19,402 nucleotides of DNA from an uncultured Porphyromonas sp. (GTDB lineage Bacteria > Bacteroidota > Bacteroidia > Bacteroidales > Porphyromonadaceae), in NCBI RefSeq assembly GCF_902489635.1, contig NZ_CABUAN010000041.1:1-19402 (forward strand), given 5' to 3'. The notes beneath the pieces are model-generated. The model was not told where the DNA came from. It worked only from the letters and a program-made list of their open reading frames with translations, and made no database searches. A program made the translations under genes and the position numbers. Shown here one piece after another: positions 1 to 8,192 of the stretch (positions within the stretch are counted from its first letter, which is position 1; each line of letters starts with the position of its first letter).

Positions 1-2
1 AT

Positions 3-53
3 AAGACACCCAATGAAGTCATCAAAAACATCATTCTTGAGAAATTGCATTAG
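3..53 (+). CDS. Possible 3' end of an upstream gene (partial)
   Basis: An open frame runs in from the left edge and ends at TAG 51-53, giving 16 residues that begin KTPNEVIKN and end EKLH. The composition (charged and amphipathic, no low complexity) is that of a plausible protein C-terminus, and the S41 protease promoter follows it. Too little is present to name a family. It may equally be chance open sequence. Confidence 0.3.
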   Translation, partial: KTPNEVIKNIILEKLH

Positions 54-115
54 CGAGTGGAATGTACGTGGAACTATCGGAGCTTTAACCTCTAACGAGG
101 TATCTACTTATTCCG

Positions 116-123
116 TATCTTTG
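116..123 (+). promoter_or_regulatory. Promoter -7 element of the S41 protease gene
   Basis: TATCTTTG matches the Bacteroidetes -7 consensus TAnnTTTG and lies 21 bp before the ATG at 145, implying a very short leader. No clear TTTG -33 box is seen 19-21 bp upstream. A small inverted repeat (ACCTC 88-92, GAGGT 97-101, 4-base loop) lies about 15 bp upstream of the element and could be a regulator site or the end of the previous transcript. The same octamer precedes folD at 9770. Confidence 0.6.
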
Positions 124-144
124 TAGCAATGTCGTGAATATCGC

Positions 145-1833
145 ATGAAACAACTCTCCAACACCCTACTCACGCTGCTCCTCCTGGGCACCCTAGCATG
201 GTCCCCGATGAGGCTGTCGGCTCAAGAGACCTCTACGTCACGCTCTGCGAAAGACTTTACCACCACCATGGCAGTGATGGGGAGCGTACTAAGCAACGTG
301 CGCAACTTCTTTGTTGACACGGTCGATCTGACCACGCTCTACGACGGAGCACTCACCTATATGCTACAGCAGCTGGATCCCTACACAGTTTACTTCAACG
401 AGGAGGAGACGAAAGCCTTTGAGGAGAGTACGACGGGGCTTTACGGAGGTATCGGGGCGATCCTACGACAGCATCAAGACTCGGTCGTCGTCATAGGCTC
501 GCTCATGCAGGGCAAGGCGGCCGACAAAGCGGGACTACGCCCTGCCGACATCATCTGGCGCATCAACGGCAAGGACTTCTCTCACACGAAGGTGGTCGAC
601 GTGCGCAACGAGCTACGTGGCGAGCCTGGCACACCGATCACGCTCGTGGTGCGTCGTCCAGGCTATGCGCAGGATTCGCTGACGGTCATCTTCGACCGTG
701 AGCGCATCGACCTAAACCCCATATCTTATACAGAGCTACTCGCTGGTCGTATAGGCTTTATCTCAGTAAACACCTTCTCCACGACTACCAGTCAAGAGTT
801 TCTCAAGGCTTACGACCGCTTACAGAAGGAGGCTGGTGGCAAGCTAAGCGGGCTAATCATAGACCTCCGCGACAATGGTGGCGGGCTGATGGAGCAAGCA
901 ATACAGCTGGTCAATCTATTTATCCCCAAGGGGCAACCGGTGGTCTCACTCAAGGCACGATACCCACAGCAGAGCAACAGCTACAAGACAACTAAAGAGC
1001 CGCTTGACACAGAGCTACCACTCGTCGTACTAATCAATGAGGGCTCTGCCTCTGCCTCGGAGATCGTGGCGGGTGCCTTGCAGGACTATGATCGTGCAGT
1101 GATCGTGGGACGCAAGAGCTTTGGCAAAGGTCTGGTGCAGGGGACGCTCGAGCTGCCCGATGGGGGCCTACTCAAGCTGACTACCGCTCGCTATTACATA
1201 CCTAGTGGACGCTCGATACAGAAGCTCTCTTACAACCATCGTGGAGGTGCCAAGCAGGTCAATGCGACCGACTCGCTGGGCACACCCTATCTAACTGCGG
1301 GCGGACGCACGGTCTACGCGGCTGGAGGTATCATGCCCGACATCGTTTGTCCGTCAGACTCGATCCCCTCGTTGCTAGGCACCCTGCTCTTTGATGCAAT
1401 CACCTATGACTTTGTCACCGACTACCTACTGACGCACAAAGCTCCCGAGCGGAGTACGCTCAGGAGCTTCGACCTCGGAGACGAGGCGTATGCAGCCTAC
1501 AAGCAGAAGGTGATAGAGAGTGGCTTTACCTTTAAGTCTATCGCAGACGAGCTGGTCAAGAAGGTGGAGGAAGCACTCAAGGGAGAGCAACGCTACGACG
1601 AGGTGTCGGACGAGTTTGCCGCTTTTCAGAAAAGTCTCAAGGCCGACACGCCTCGGCTCATGAAGACCTACGAGAGCTTCATCCGTGACTACCTCAACAT
1701 GGAGATTCTCTCACGCTGCTACTACGATGAGGGTCGGCTCGAATACTATATGTCTCGCGATAAAGTAGCGCAACGCGCTGTGTCGCTCCTAGGAGACTTG
1801 ACTACCTATCACCAGTTACTCAAGGGGAAGTAA
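145..1833 (+). CDS. S41-family C-terminal processing peptidase
   Basis: This is a 562-residue exported serine protease of the tail-specific/C-terminal processing family, expected in the periplasm where it trims or degrades proteins from their C-termini. Residues 1-26 form a signal peptide (basic start, leucine-rich core, SAQ before the likely cut). A PDZ domain spans about 95-175. The S41 catalytic core follows, with the LRDNGGG motif at 241-247, nucleophile Ser303 in the GSASASE motif and general base Lys328 in SFGKG. These are 25 residues apart, as in E. coli Prc. Residues about 430-562 are a helical C-terminal region typical of Bacteroidetes homologues. The ATG at 145 fits both the signal peptide and the promoter just upstream. 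It is followed by a 91-bp gap, so it may be transcribed separately from the next genes. The substrate is unknown. Confidence 0.93.
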   Translation: MKQLSNTLLTLLLLGTLAWSPMRLSAQETSTSRSAKDFTTTMAVMGSVLSNVRNFFVDTVDLTTLYDGALTYMLQQLDPYTVYFNEEETKAFEESTTGLYGGIGAILRQHQDSVVVIGSLMQGKAADKAGLRPADIIWRINGKDFSHTKVVDVRNELRGEPGTPITLVVRRPGYAQDSLTVIFDRERIDLNPISYTELLAGRIGFISVNTFSTTTSQEFLKAYDRLQKEAGGKLSGLIIDLRDNGGGLMEQAIQLVNLFIPKGQPVVSLKARYPQQSNSYKTTKEPLDTELPLVVLINEGSASASEIVAGALQDYDRAVIVGRKSFGKGLVQGTLELPDGGLLKLTTARYYIPSGRSIQKLSYNHRGGAKQVNATDSLGTPYLTAGGRTVYAAGGIMPDIVCPSDSIPSLLGTLLFDAITYDFVTDYLLTHKAPERSTLRSFDLGDEAYAAYKQKVIESGFTFKSIADELVKKVEEALKGEQRYDEVSDEFAAFQKSLKADTPRLMKTYESFIRDYLNMEILSRCYYDEGRLEYYMSRDKVAQRAVSLLGDLTTYHQLLKGK

Positions 1834-1924
1834 CATATCAGCCACCTCTCTACAAGCTTCTTGTGACGCACACATCTTATCACTATATACGCTACATCAC
1901 ATCAAGTAAAAAGCTTATTGTACA

Positions 1925-3604
1925 ATGAACTGGTTTGAAAACTTATTTGTCGGCACGGGGATAGCGCACTCTGTCTTCTTGATAGCCCTAGTCATCGCCG
2001 TGGGGATGCTCCTAGGACGCATCAAGATTGGCAAGGTCTCCCTAGGCGTCACGCTGGTACTCTTCGTGGGTATCTTCTTTGGTGCTCTAGGAATGCAGAT
2101 CGACCCAGGAGTCCTACACTTTGTCAAGGAGTTTGGACTGATCCTCTTTATCTATGCCGTCGGTCTACAGGTCGGGCCTGGCTTCTTCCCCTCACTCAAG
2201 AAGGGAGGTCTGAAGCTCAACCTACTAGCCGTCCTAGTCGTCCTACTCGGCGTGGGCATTACCATTGCTATCAAGTACCTCTCGGGACTACCTATGTCAA
2301 CCATGGTGGGTATCCTCTCGGGAGCTGTGACGAATACACCTGGTCTAGGTGCTGCTGAGCAGACCTACACAGACATCATGGGTACATCCGACCCCTCCAT
2401 AGCAATGGGCTATGCGGTCGCTTACCCGCTGGGTGTGATCGGCATCATCCTCTCGATGATGATCGTACGCGCCGTCTTACGGGTCAATCTACGCAAGGAG
2501 GAGCAGGACTTCGTCTCTCAAGACGATGCCTTGGAGCATACGGCTCGTTCAGCCTCCTTTGTCGTGGCAAACCCCGCTATCTTTGGCAAGTCCATCATGG
2601 ATCTACTCTCGAGCTACTTCACGCATGGCGACATCGTCGTATCACGACACTACAATCATGAGACGCAGGAGATCACGGTCGCTACTGGGAGCACCATCCT
2701 GCAGGAGCATGACCGCGTCTTCGTCATCGGGCAGCCTCACGAGCTGGATCATACGGAGGCGATCTTCGGACAGCGCATCGACATAGACCGTAAGAAGTGG
2801 ATCCCCACGGGGTCAAACCTCATCAGCAACAAGTATACGATCACTAAGAAAACGCTCAATGGCAAGCGCCTCGGAGAGCTACAACTACGTCAGATCTATG
2901 GTGTCAACGTGACCCGCGTGACCCGTGCTGGGGTAGATCTCGTAGCACATCCCAGTATGCGCCTGCAGATGGGCGACCAAATACGTGTCGTAGGCTCAGA
3001 CGCTTCTGTCAACAAGGTGCGTGAGCTGGTCGGTGACTCGCAGAAGCATCTCAACGAGCCAAACCTGATCGGTATCTTCATCGGTATCGCACTCGGTGTG
3101 CTCCTTGGCTCTATTCCCTTTGTCTTCCCCGGCATTCCTCAGCCTGTCAAGCTAGGCCTAGCGGGCGGTCCACTCATCGTAGCTATTCTGCTGAGCAACT
3201 TCGGACCTAAGTTTGGTATCGTGACCTATACGACACAAAGTGCCAACCTCATGATCCGTGAGATCGGCATCGCGCTCTTCCTCACCTGTGTCGGTATCGG
3301 TGCGGGCGATGGCTTCGTCGATACGATTGTAAATGGAGGCTATCACTGGGTCGGCTACGGCTTTATCATCACCATCATACCGATGCTGGTCGTCGGCTTC
3401 CTCGGCAAGAAGCTCTTTAAGGTCAACTATCTCACCCTCTCTGGCGTGATGTCTGGTAGTATGACCGATCCCCCCGCACTCGCTTACGCCAACGGACTCA
3501 CCGAGGAGGATGCTCCCGCCGTGGGCTATGCGACAGTCTACCCATTGACGATGTTCCTCCGTGTCTTGACGGCACAGATGCTCATCATATTTTTCGTAAG
3601 CTAA
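1925..3604 (+). CDS. AspT/YidE/YbjL-type transporter with two TrkA-C domains
   Basis: This 559-residue inner-membrane protein belongs to the aspartate:alanine exchanger (AspT) family. It is an internal duplication. Two hydrophobic halves of about five helices each (roughly 12-190 and 378-558) flank two cytoplasmic TrkA-C domains (about 205-285 and 295-370), which in related proteins bind small regulatory ligands. The repeat signatures are visible as GAVTNTPGLGAA at 133-144 against GVMSGSMTDPPA at 507-518, and GYAVAYPLG at 162-170 against GYATVYPLT at 534-542. The family exchanges aspartate/alanine, succinate or similar anions, but the substrate here cannot be read from sequence. The ATG at 1925 sits in an A/T-rich context. 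The next gene begins 22 bp after its stop, so the two are probably cotranscribed. Confidence 0.9.
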   Translation: MNWFENLFVGTGIAHSVFLIALVIAVGMLLGRIKIGKVSLGVTLVLFVGIFFGALGMQIDPGVLHFVKEFGLILFIYAVGLQVGPGFFPSLKKGGLKLNLLAVLVVLLGVGITIAIKYLSGLPMSTMVGILSGAVTNTPGLGAAEQTYTDIMGTSDPSIAMGYAVAYPLGVIGIILSMMIVRAVLRVNLRKEEQDFVSQDDALEHTARSASFVVANPAIFGKSIMDLLSSYFTHGDIVVSRHYNHETQEITVATGSTILQEHDRVFVIGQPHELDHTEAIFGQRIDIDRKKWIPTGSNLISNKYTITKKTLNGKRLGELQLRQIYGVNVTRVTRAGVDLVAHPSMRLQMGDQIRVVGSDASVNKVRELVGDSQKHLNEPNLIGIFIGIALGVLLGSIPFVFPGIPQPVKLGLAGGPLIVAILLSNFGPKFGIVTYTTQSANLMIREIGIALFLTCVGIGAGDGFVDTIVNGGYHWVGYGFIITIIPMLVVGFLGKKLFKVNYLTLSGVMSGSMTDPPALAYANGLTEEDAPAVGYATVYPLTMFLRVLTAQMLIIFFVS

Positions 3605-3626
3605 GAACCAACTAACCAATTTAACT

Positions 3627-3932
3627 ATGGCAAGTCGTAGAAAACTAAAGCAAGCAATACACACAGAGGTCGAGGAGATGCTCTTTGACCTATCTATCCT
3701 CTACTCCGTAGCTCCCGAGGAGCGTGAGTACGCCATCGAGCAGCTCATCATGAAGGTGATCGATGCCGAGAGAGACTTCGTCGCTCGCATCTCGCACACC
3801 GATGGCAAGGGCGAGCGTAAGCTCGTGCGCAACTACTACCGCAAGCTCCGGGAGGAGTACACGCAATTCGCCAGTGAGATCGAAGGTGAGGTTAGCAAGC
3901 TCTGCGATGAGCTGTTAGTTCCCGAGGCTTAG
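3627..3932 (+). CDS. Conserved-looking 101-residue helical protein, function unknown
   Basis: I do not recognise a characterised family, though proteins of this kind beginning MASRR are common in Bacteroidales as hypotheticals. It is highly charged, predicted all-helical, and has no signal peptide or membrane segment. The centre carries an ARISHTDGKGE segment and then YYRKLREEY, consistent with a small cytoplasmic helical bundle. The start at 3627 has an A/T-rich upstream stretch. It lies 22 bp after the transporter and 8 bp before the acyltransferase, so it is probably translated from the same message. The minus-strand frame over its 5' end is a shadow. That it is a real gene is well supported by spacing and amino-acid composition; its role is not. 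Confidence 0.75.
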   Translation: MASRRKLKQAIHTEVEEMLFDLSILYSVAPEEREYAIEQLIMKVIDAERDFVARISHTDGKGERKLVRNYYRKLREEYTQFASEIEGEVSKLCDELLVPEA

Positions 3933-3940
3933 TCTGCCGC

Positions 3941-4480
3941 ATGAAGCTAGCACGTCTCATACTGCGCTGGTGTGGTTGGCAGCTCCTTGAGCCAGCCACC
4001 TATCCACGCCAGAGCGTCATCTGTGTAGCTCCCCACACAAGCAATATGGACTTTATATGGGGCAAGCTATACTACAAAGCGGTGGGACAGAGAGCGCACT
4101 TCTTGATGAAAAAAGAGCTCTTTGTCCCGCCACTCGGCTGGATCTTTAAGGCAATGGGAGGCATCCCGATAGATCGTAGTCGCAAGGGCAATACGGTCGA
4201 TCAGGTCGTAGCGCGCTTTCGAGCTAAGGACGACTTTGCGGTGGCAATCACACCTGAGGGTTCGCGTAAAGCTCGGGATAGGTGGAAGACTGGATTCTAC
4301 CATATCGCCGAGGATGCGGGTGTACCCATACAGCTGGCCGTCATAGACTACAAGCAGAAGCGGGTAGGCATCTTCGAGCAGTTTGTCCCAACGGGCGACC
4401 TTGACAAGGACATAAGCTACATAAGGAGTAAGTACCACGCCGACCAAGCCAAGAAGCCAGAGCTCTTTGCGGAGCAGTAA
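3941..4480 (+). CDS. PlsC-like 1-acyl-glycerol-3-phosphate acyltransferase family protein
   Basis: This 179-residue protein has the acyltransferase motifs in order: HTSNMD at 32-37 (the HX4D catalytic motif, His32/Asp37), GIPIDR at 74-79 (motif II, acceptor phosphate binding) and PEGSR at 105-109 (motif III, equivalent to EGTR). It probably transfers an acyl group to lysophosphatidate or a related acceptor at the inner face of the membrane. It is shorter than E. coli PlsC (about 245 residues) and lacks a clear N-terminal transmembrane anchor, having only a short amphipathic start (residues 1-16). It may therefore act on another acceptor, such as a lipid biosynthetic intermediate. The gene is 8 bp downstream of the small helical protein and 12 bp upstream of the amidase. 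Confidence 0.85.
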   Translation: MKLARLILRWCGWQLLEPATYPRQSVICVAPHTSNMDFIWGKLYYKAVGQRAHFLMKKELFVPPLGWIFKAMGGIPIDRSRKGNTVDQVVARFRAKDDFAVAITPEGSRKARDRWKTGFYHIAEDAGVPIQLAVIDYKQKRVGIFEQFVPTGDLDKDISYIRSKYHADQAKKPELFAEQ

Positions 4481-4492
4481 CGGACCCAACTT

Positions 4493-5311
4493 ATGGAGCG
4501 TGAAGCACTTCGAATAGTCCTCGCACAGCGTCCCATCGTCTGGACAGATCCCGAGGCAAACCTTCGCCTTATGGCGGAGGACATACGCACGGCTTCCGAA
4601 GAGGGGGCGCACCTCGTCGTCTTCCCCGAGGTGATGCTCACGGGCTTCAACCTCAAGGTGGCTCAGTCGGCTCGTCCCTGGCAAGGGGCTGAGCTGGAGC
4701 GTCTGCGTGCCTTGGCGCAGGAGCATCAGATAGCGATCGCCTCCTCAGCCTTCGTATGGGACGATGAGACGCAGCCGACACACTACTACAATCGTGCCTA
4801 CATCATGCTCCCCGACGGATCGATCTATGCGCAGGACAAACGGCACCTCTTCTCCATGGCTGGCGAAGACCGCCGACTCACGCCAGGCGACGGCTACGAC
4901 ACCATCACCTATCGTGGCTGGCTCATACGACTGATCACCTGCTACGACCTACGCTTCCCCGTCTGGTGTCGCAACCGCACCCACACGGACGGCTCGCTCG
5001 ACTACGACCTCCTGCTCGTCGTCGCCAACTGGCCTCGTCCCCGCATCACCGCTTGGCGCGCACTCCTACAAGCTCGTGCCATCGAGAATGTCGCCTACGT
5101 CATTGGCGTCAACCGCATCGGCTCCGACCCCTTTGGTACCGACTATTCAGGCGAAAGCTTATTCTACGACTACCTCGGACGGCCGATCTGCGAGGCTGAG
5201 CCATACGCAGACCAGCTCTTGAGTACCACACTAGAGCCGGAGCCTCTGGAAGCCTTTCGGCAGAAGTTTCCCGTATGGCGCGACAGCGACACCTTTACCC
5301 TCCACTCCTAA
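4493..5311 (+). CDS. Nitrilase-superfamily omega-amidase (YafV/Nit2-like)
   Basis: A 272-residue carbon-nitrogen hydrolase. The catalytic triad is visible: Glu46 in FPEVMLTGF, Lys116 in DKRHLF and Cys150 in TCYDLRFP. The MAGE/TPGD segment following the lysine and the NWP motif at 179-181 fit the YafV/omega-amidase branch, which hydrolyses 2-oxoglutaramate and 2-oxosuccinamate to the oxoacid plus ammonia, a metabolite-repair reaction in the cytosol. Length agrees with that branch (about 255-280). The start at 4493 is 12 bp after the acyltransferase stop, and the stop is 6 bp before the lipoprotein start, so it sits inside the operon. The exact amide substrate is inferred from the family only. 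Confidence 0.88.
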   Translation: MEREALRIVLAQRPIVWTDPEANLRLMAEDIRTASEEGAHLVVFPEVMLTGFNLKVAQSARPWQGAELERLRALAQEHQIAIASSAFVWDDETQPTHYYNRAYIMLPDGSIYAQDKRHLFSMAGEDRRLTPGDGYDTITYRGWLIRLITCYDLRFPVWCRNRTHTDGSLDYDLLLVVANWPRPRITAWRALLQARAIENVAYVIGVNRIGSDPFGTDYSGESLFYDYLGRPICEAEPYADQLLSTTLEPEPLEAFRQKFPVWRDSDTFTLHS

Positions 5312-5317
5312 CGTACT

Positions 5318-6184
5318 ATGACCGCTCTAACCTCTTCGTTCCGCAGACCACTCTTACGTCTCCTCCCGCTCCTGCTCCTGCTACCCCTCTTGGTCGGTTG
5401 CCACAAGGCTGGTCAGCAAGAAAAAGAGTCGCAAGCACCACGCATCGTCTCGCTCGTACCCTCTGTAACCAATCAGATCTACGACCTCGCGTGTGACTCG
5501 CTCCTCGTCGGCTGCACCTCTTACTGCACCAAAGCGATTGCCGACAGCGTCCCCGTCGTAGGCTCTGCCATACAGACCAATCTAGAGCTACTCATCGCAC
5601 AGCGTCCGACCCTCGTCTTCGCGTCCGACTTCACCGCTCCACAGACCATCTCCGCCCTAGAGAACGCTGGCATCGAGGTCGTTCAGTTCACCAACCCCGC
5701 CAGCTACGACGCCATACAGTCGCAGTACCGCCAGATTGCCACGCTCGTCGGCGCGAGCGACCGTGCCGAGGCACAGCTCGCAGAGATCAACCAACGCGTC
5801 GACTGGCTCAAGGAGCTCAATGCGGCACGCCCTTGGCATCCGCGCGCCTTCATGCAGATAGCTTTTGACCCGCTCTTTGGTGCCTCCACATCGACTTACA
5901 TGAACGATCTGATCACCTTCAGCGGCTGTACAAACATCGTCACCATGGCGGGCAATGGTCAGCTCAGTCTGGAGTATGTCGTAGAGCAAGACCCCGAGGT
6001 GCTCTTCCTGATCACCAATCATGGCAGCGAGAGTGGATCAGAAGAGTCGTGGCACAAGTTGCGCTCCGTCACAGCCGTACAGCAAAGTGCTTACTGCCCG
6101 CTCCCAGGAGAGATCGTCAGCCAACCCACGCCACAGCACTTTGTCGAGGCTCTTCAGCTGATGACCGACTACCTTAGTGAGTAA
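5318..6184 (+). CDS. ABC importer substrate-binding lipoprotein (BtuF/FecB-like)
   Basis: A 288-residue periplasmic binding protein. A basic and very leucine-rich signal peptide ends in the lipobox LVGC, so Cys28 would be lipidated. The mature part begins with the RIVSLVPSVT strand typical of the cobalamin/siderophore/heme binding-protein family (COG0614-type). It continues with two lobes joined by a long helix (about 148-170), the class III binding-protein architecture. Cysteines at about 59, 66 and 70 are an unusual cluster in the N-lobe. It is the first gene of the importer set, with a permease and an ATPase following. The ligand (cobalamin, iron-siderophore, heme) cannot be assigned from sequence. 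No cobalamin-riboswitch-like leader is visible, and the gene starts only 6 bp after the amidase. Confidence 0.9.
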   Translation: MTALTSSFRRPLLRLLPLLLLLPLLVGCHKAGQQEKESQAPRIVSLVPSVTNQIYDLACDSLLVGCTSYCTKAIADSVPVVGSAIQTNLELLIAQRPTLVFASDFTAPQTISALENAGIEVVQFTNPASYDAIQSQYRQIATLVGASDRAEAQLAEINQRVDWLKELNAARPWHPRAFMQIAFDPLFGASTSTYMNDLITFSGCTNIVTMAGNGQLSLEYVVEQDPEVLFLITNHGSESGSEESWHKLRSVTAVQQSAYCPLPGEIVSQPTPQHFVEALQLMTDYLSE

Positions 6185-6244
6185 AAGGACCTAGCCCCTC
6201 CGCCCGCCTAGAGTTCCCCTCATCTAGCAAAAGCTCCTCCCCCC

Positions 6245-7255
6245 ATGCCTTACCGCCCTACCCTCGCGAAGTCTTACTGGACGCTCCCCCTGATGGTGCT
6301 GCTGCTCCTGGTCGTCGCCATCTTGTCGCTACATGTCGGGGCGCATCCCATCTCCCTCTGGCAGCTCTCAGAGATACTCTCCGACCCCACCTCGGTTGAG
6401 TACACGATCCTAATGCAACTACGTCTGCCACGCATCATCAACGCCATCTCCATCGGTGGCGGGCTAAGCCTCTGCGGAGCTATCCTGCAGGGGCTTTTTC
6501 GCAACCCACTCGTCGAGCCGTACACCCTCGGCATCTCGGGCGGTGCTTCGCTCGGAGTAACGCTCGCCATCGTCTTAGGCTTGTCCTCCGCCTTCTTGAC
6601 GCTCCCCGCCTTTGGCTTCATCGGTGCCTTGGTCACCATCTTACTGGTCTATGCCAATAGCTACCAGCGCCACGGACTAAGCGTACAGCGTATGCTCCTC
6701 GTCGGTGTGATGGTCAGCTTTATGGCTTCGTCAGGCGTCATGCTCCTCCTCTCGGTAGCTCGTGCCGAGCAACTCTCCCGCATCATCTTCTGGACGATGG
6801 GGTCGCTACAAGAGAGCAAGCCGCTCATCGTCTGGGGCATGCTCCTCTTCACCCTGCTCCTCCTAGGAGTAAGCTACCTCTTCGTGCAGTCGCTCAATGC
6901 GCTCCGTCTAGGCGAACTCAAAGCGCAGCAGCTCGGCATCGACACCCGACGGGTCGTGCTGTGGCTCTTCGTGCTCAGTTCGCTGCTGACCAGTGCCTGC
7001 GTCTCCGTCGCTGGCGTCATCGGCTTCGTCGGGCTAGTCATCCCACAGGCGACACGCATCCTCCTCGGCAATGACTACCGAGTCCTCCTCGTCGGGAGCT
7101 TCATCAATGGTGGTATCTTCCTCATCCTTTGCGATATGTTGGCACGCACCATCCTTTCGCCCATCGAGCTGCCAATAGGCGTCATCACTGGCTTGATCGG
7201 CGGCGTCGCCTTCCTCTACCTCATTCACCGCACCAGACGCTCGCACCAGATATGA
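6245..7255 (+). CDS. FecCD-family ABC permease
   Basis: A 336-residue polytopic inner-membrane protein of the iron/cobalamin importer permease family, expected to form a homodimer with the ATPase below. Around ten hydrophobic segments are visible, beginning at about residue 14. Family motifs are present: LRLPRI at 59-64, then NPLVEPYTLGISGGA at 87-101, WTMGSL at 183-188, GFVGLVIPQ at 260-268 (the loop that contacts the ATPase; Gln replaces the more usual His) and the LPIGVITGLIGG segment at 309-320. The 60-bp gap before it is C-rich and has no evident terminator. Its TGA stop overlaps the ATPase start as ATGA, indicating translational coupling. Confidence 0.93.
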   Translation: MPYRPTLAKSYWTLPLMVLLLLVVAILSLHVGAHPISLWQLSEILSDPTSVEYTILMQLRLPRIINAISIGGGLSLCGAILQGLFRNPLVEPYTLGISGGASLGVTLAIVLGLSSAFLTLPAFGFIGALVTILLVYANSYQRHGLSVQRMLLVGVMVSFMASSGVMLLLSVARAEQLSRIIFWTMGSLQESKPLIVWGMLLFTLLLLGVSYLFVQSLNALRLGELKAQQLGIDTRRVVLWLFVLSSLLTSACVSVAGVIGFVGLVIPQATRILLGNDYRVLLVGSFINGGIFLILCDMLARTILSPIELPIGVITGLIGGVAFLYLIHRTRRSHQI

Positions 7256-8037
7256 CCAGTCAGACGATCTTACGTGCCGAGCAGCTCATCTGTGGCTATG
7301 GTCGCAAAGCGGTCATCGGTCCCCTTGACCTCGCCATAGCTCGTGGCTCCCTGACCGCCATCATCGGGCCTAATGGGGCGGGCAAAAGTACTTGCTTCAA
7401 GACCCTCACAGGTGCCCTCCCCCCACTCTCTGGAAAGATAAGTTTGCTCGACAAACCCCTCGCCCACTACACCCTCCGTGAGCGTGCTCGCCTCATCTCG
7501 ATGGTTAATCAGCAGATCACGCCTCAGCCACTCAGGGTCTACGACTACGTCCTCATGGGGCGACTGCCCTACTTCAAGCACTTCCAGATCGGGTACAGCG
7601 AGGAGGATCACGCACGCTGCAACCACTACATCGAGCGCACCGGCATCGCACGACTAGCCGACAAGCGACTCGACGAACTGAGCGGTGGCGAACAGCAGAT
7701 GGTCGCCATAGCACAAGCACTCACGCAGGAGCCGCAGCTCCTCCTCCTCGACGAGCCGATCTCGCACCTAGACATTGGCTACACGAGCGAGATCATGCAG
7801 CTCCTCGAGACGCTCCACGCAGAGGGACTGACGATCCTAATGATCCTCCACGACATCAACGTAGCCTCCGAATACTGCGAGGAGCTCATCCTCTTTGGCC
7901 CCGACGGCCTGCTCGCACACGGCACCCCCCAGATGGTCCTCACCGCGGCGCACCTCCAGGCGGCCTACCACACCAGCGTCCTCGTGCAGCCCGCCCCCGC
8001 CTCTGGCCGACCCTACATCTACCCCCAGCGTCGCTAG
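7252..8037 (+). CDS. ABC importer ATP-binding protein (cobalamin/Fe-siderophore type)
   Basis: A 261-residue ATPase. Walker A is GPNGAGKST at 39-47, the Q-loop lies near Gln87, the signature LSGGEQQ is at 143-149, Walker B LLLLDEP is at 163-169 and the H-loop is His200 (ILHDIN). The frame is open upstream to 7129, but the homologous N-terminus (MTSQTILRAEQL) starts at the ATG at 7252, which overlaps the permease stop by four bases. That start is chosen. Residues after about 245 form a proline-rich tail. With the preceding lipoprotein and permease it makes a complete importer. No TonB-dependent receptor is encoded in the window. It ends 23 bp before the tail of the convergent minus-strand ORF, with no clear terminator between them. 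Confidence 0.93.
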   Translation: MTSQTILRAEQLICGYGRKAVIGPLDLAIARGSLTAIIGPNGAGKSTCFKTLTGALPPLSGKISLLDKPLAHYTLRERARLISMVNQQITPQPLRVYDYVLMGRLPYFKHFQIGYSEEDHARCNHYIERTGIARLADKRLDELSGGEQQMVAIAQALTQEPQLLLLDEPISHLDIGYTSEIMQLLETLHAEGLTILMILHDINVASEYCEELILFGPDGLLAHGTPQMVLTAAHLQAAYHTSVLVQPAPASGRPYIYPQRR

Positions 8038-8060
8038 CCAGCCGCTCTCGCATTGTCTGT

Positions 8061-8192
8061 CTATAGCGACACCGCTAGCAAGCTCTCACCAATACGCTGT
8101 ATCTCCTCTTGTATCTGCTCCATACGCTCTCTCGATGGAGTCTTGCGCCCACTGATATACTGCGCAAAGAGACTCTGCGAGATGCTGCTCAT
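8061..8192 (-). pseudogene. 43-codon ORF resembling the C-terminal part of an HTH (HicB-type) antitoxin
   Basis: This short ORF begins at ATG 8192-8190. Its A is also the last base of the preceding gene's TGA stop (TGATG overlap), and it ends at TAG 8063-8061. The product starts MSSISQSLFAQYISGRK, followed by a PSRERMEQIQ segment and an amphipathic helix ending LLAVSL. That is the recognition helix and following helix of a lambda-repressor-like HTH, and it resembles the C-terminus of Bacteroidetes HicB-type antitoxins fused to an HTH. The first HTH helices and any HicB domain are missing. It could be the relic of another antitoxin gene joined to this operon, or a small coupled third component. 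Family resemblance is from memory of motifs, not a search. Confidence 0.55.

Noticed and set aside
1852..1864. ACAAG-CTT-CTTGT hairpin after the S41 protease as a terminator
   Set aside because: Only a 5-bp stem with a 3-base loop and no following T run; too weak to call.
3158..3664. Minus-strand 168-codon frame opposite the transporter gene
   Set aside because: It is the antisense shadow of a clear membrane protein and starts inside the next gene. Composition is charged and unlike a known family.
7129..7251. Longer upstream start for the ABC ATPase
   Set aside because: The added 41 residues are arginine/histidine-rich sequence from the permease gene in another frame. The ATGA overlap start at 7252 gives the normal N-terminus.
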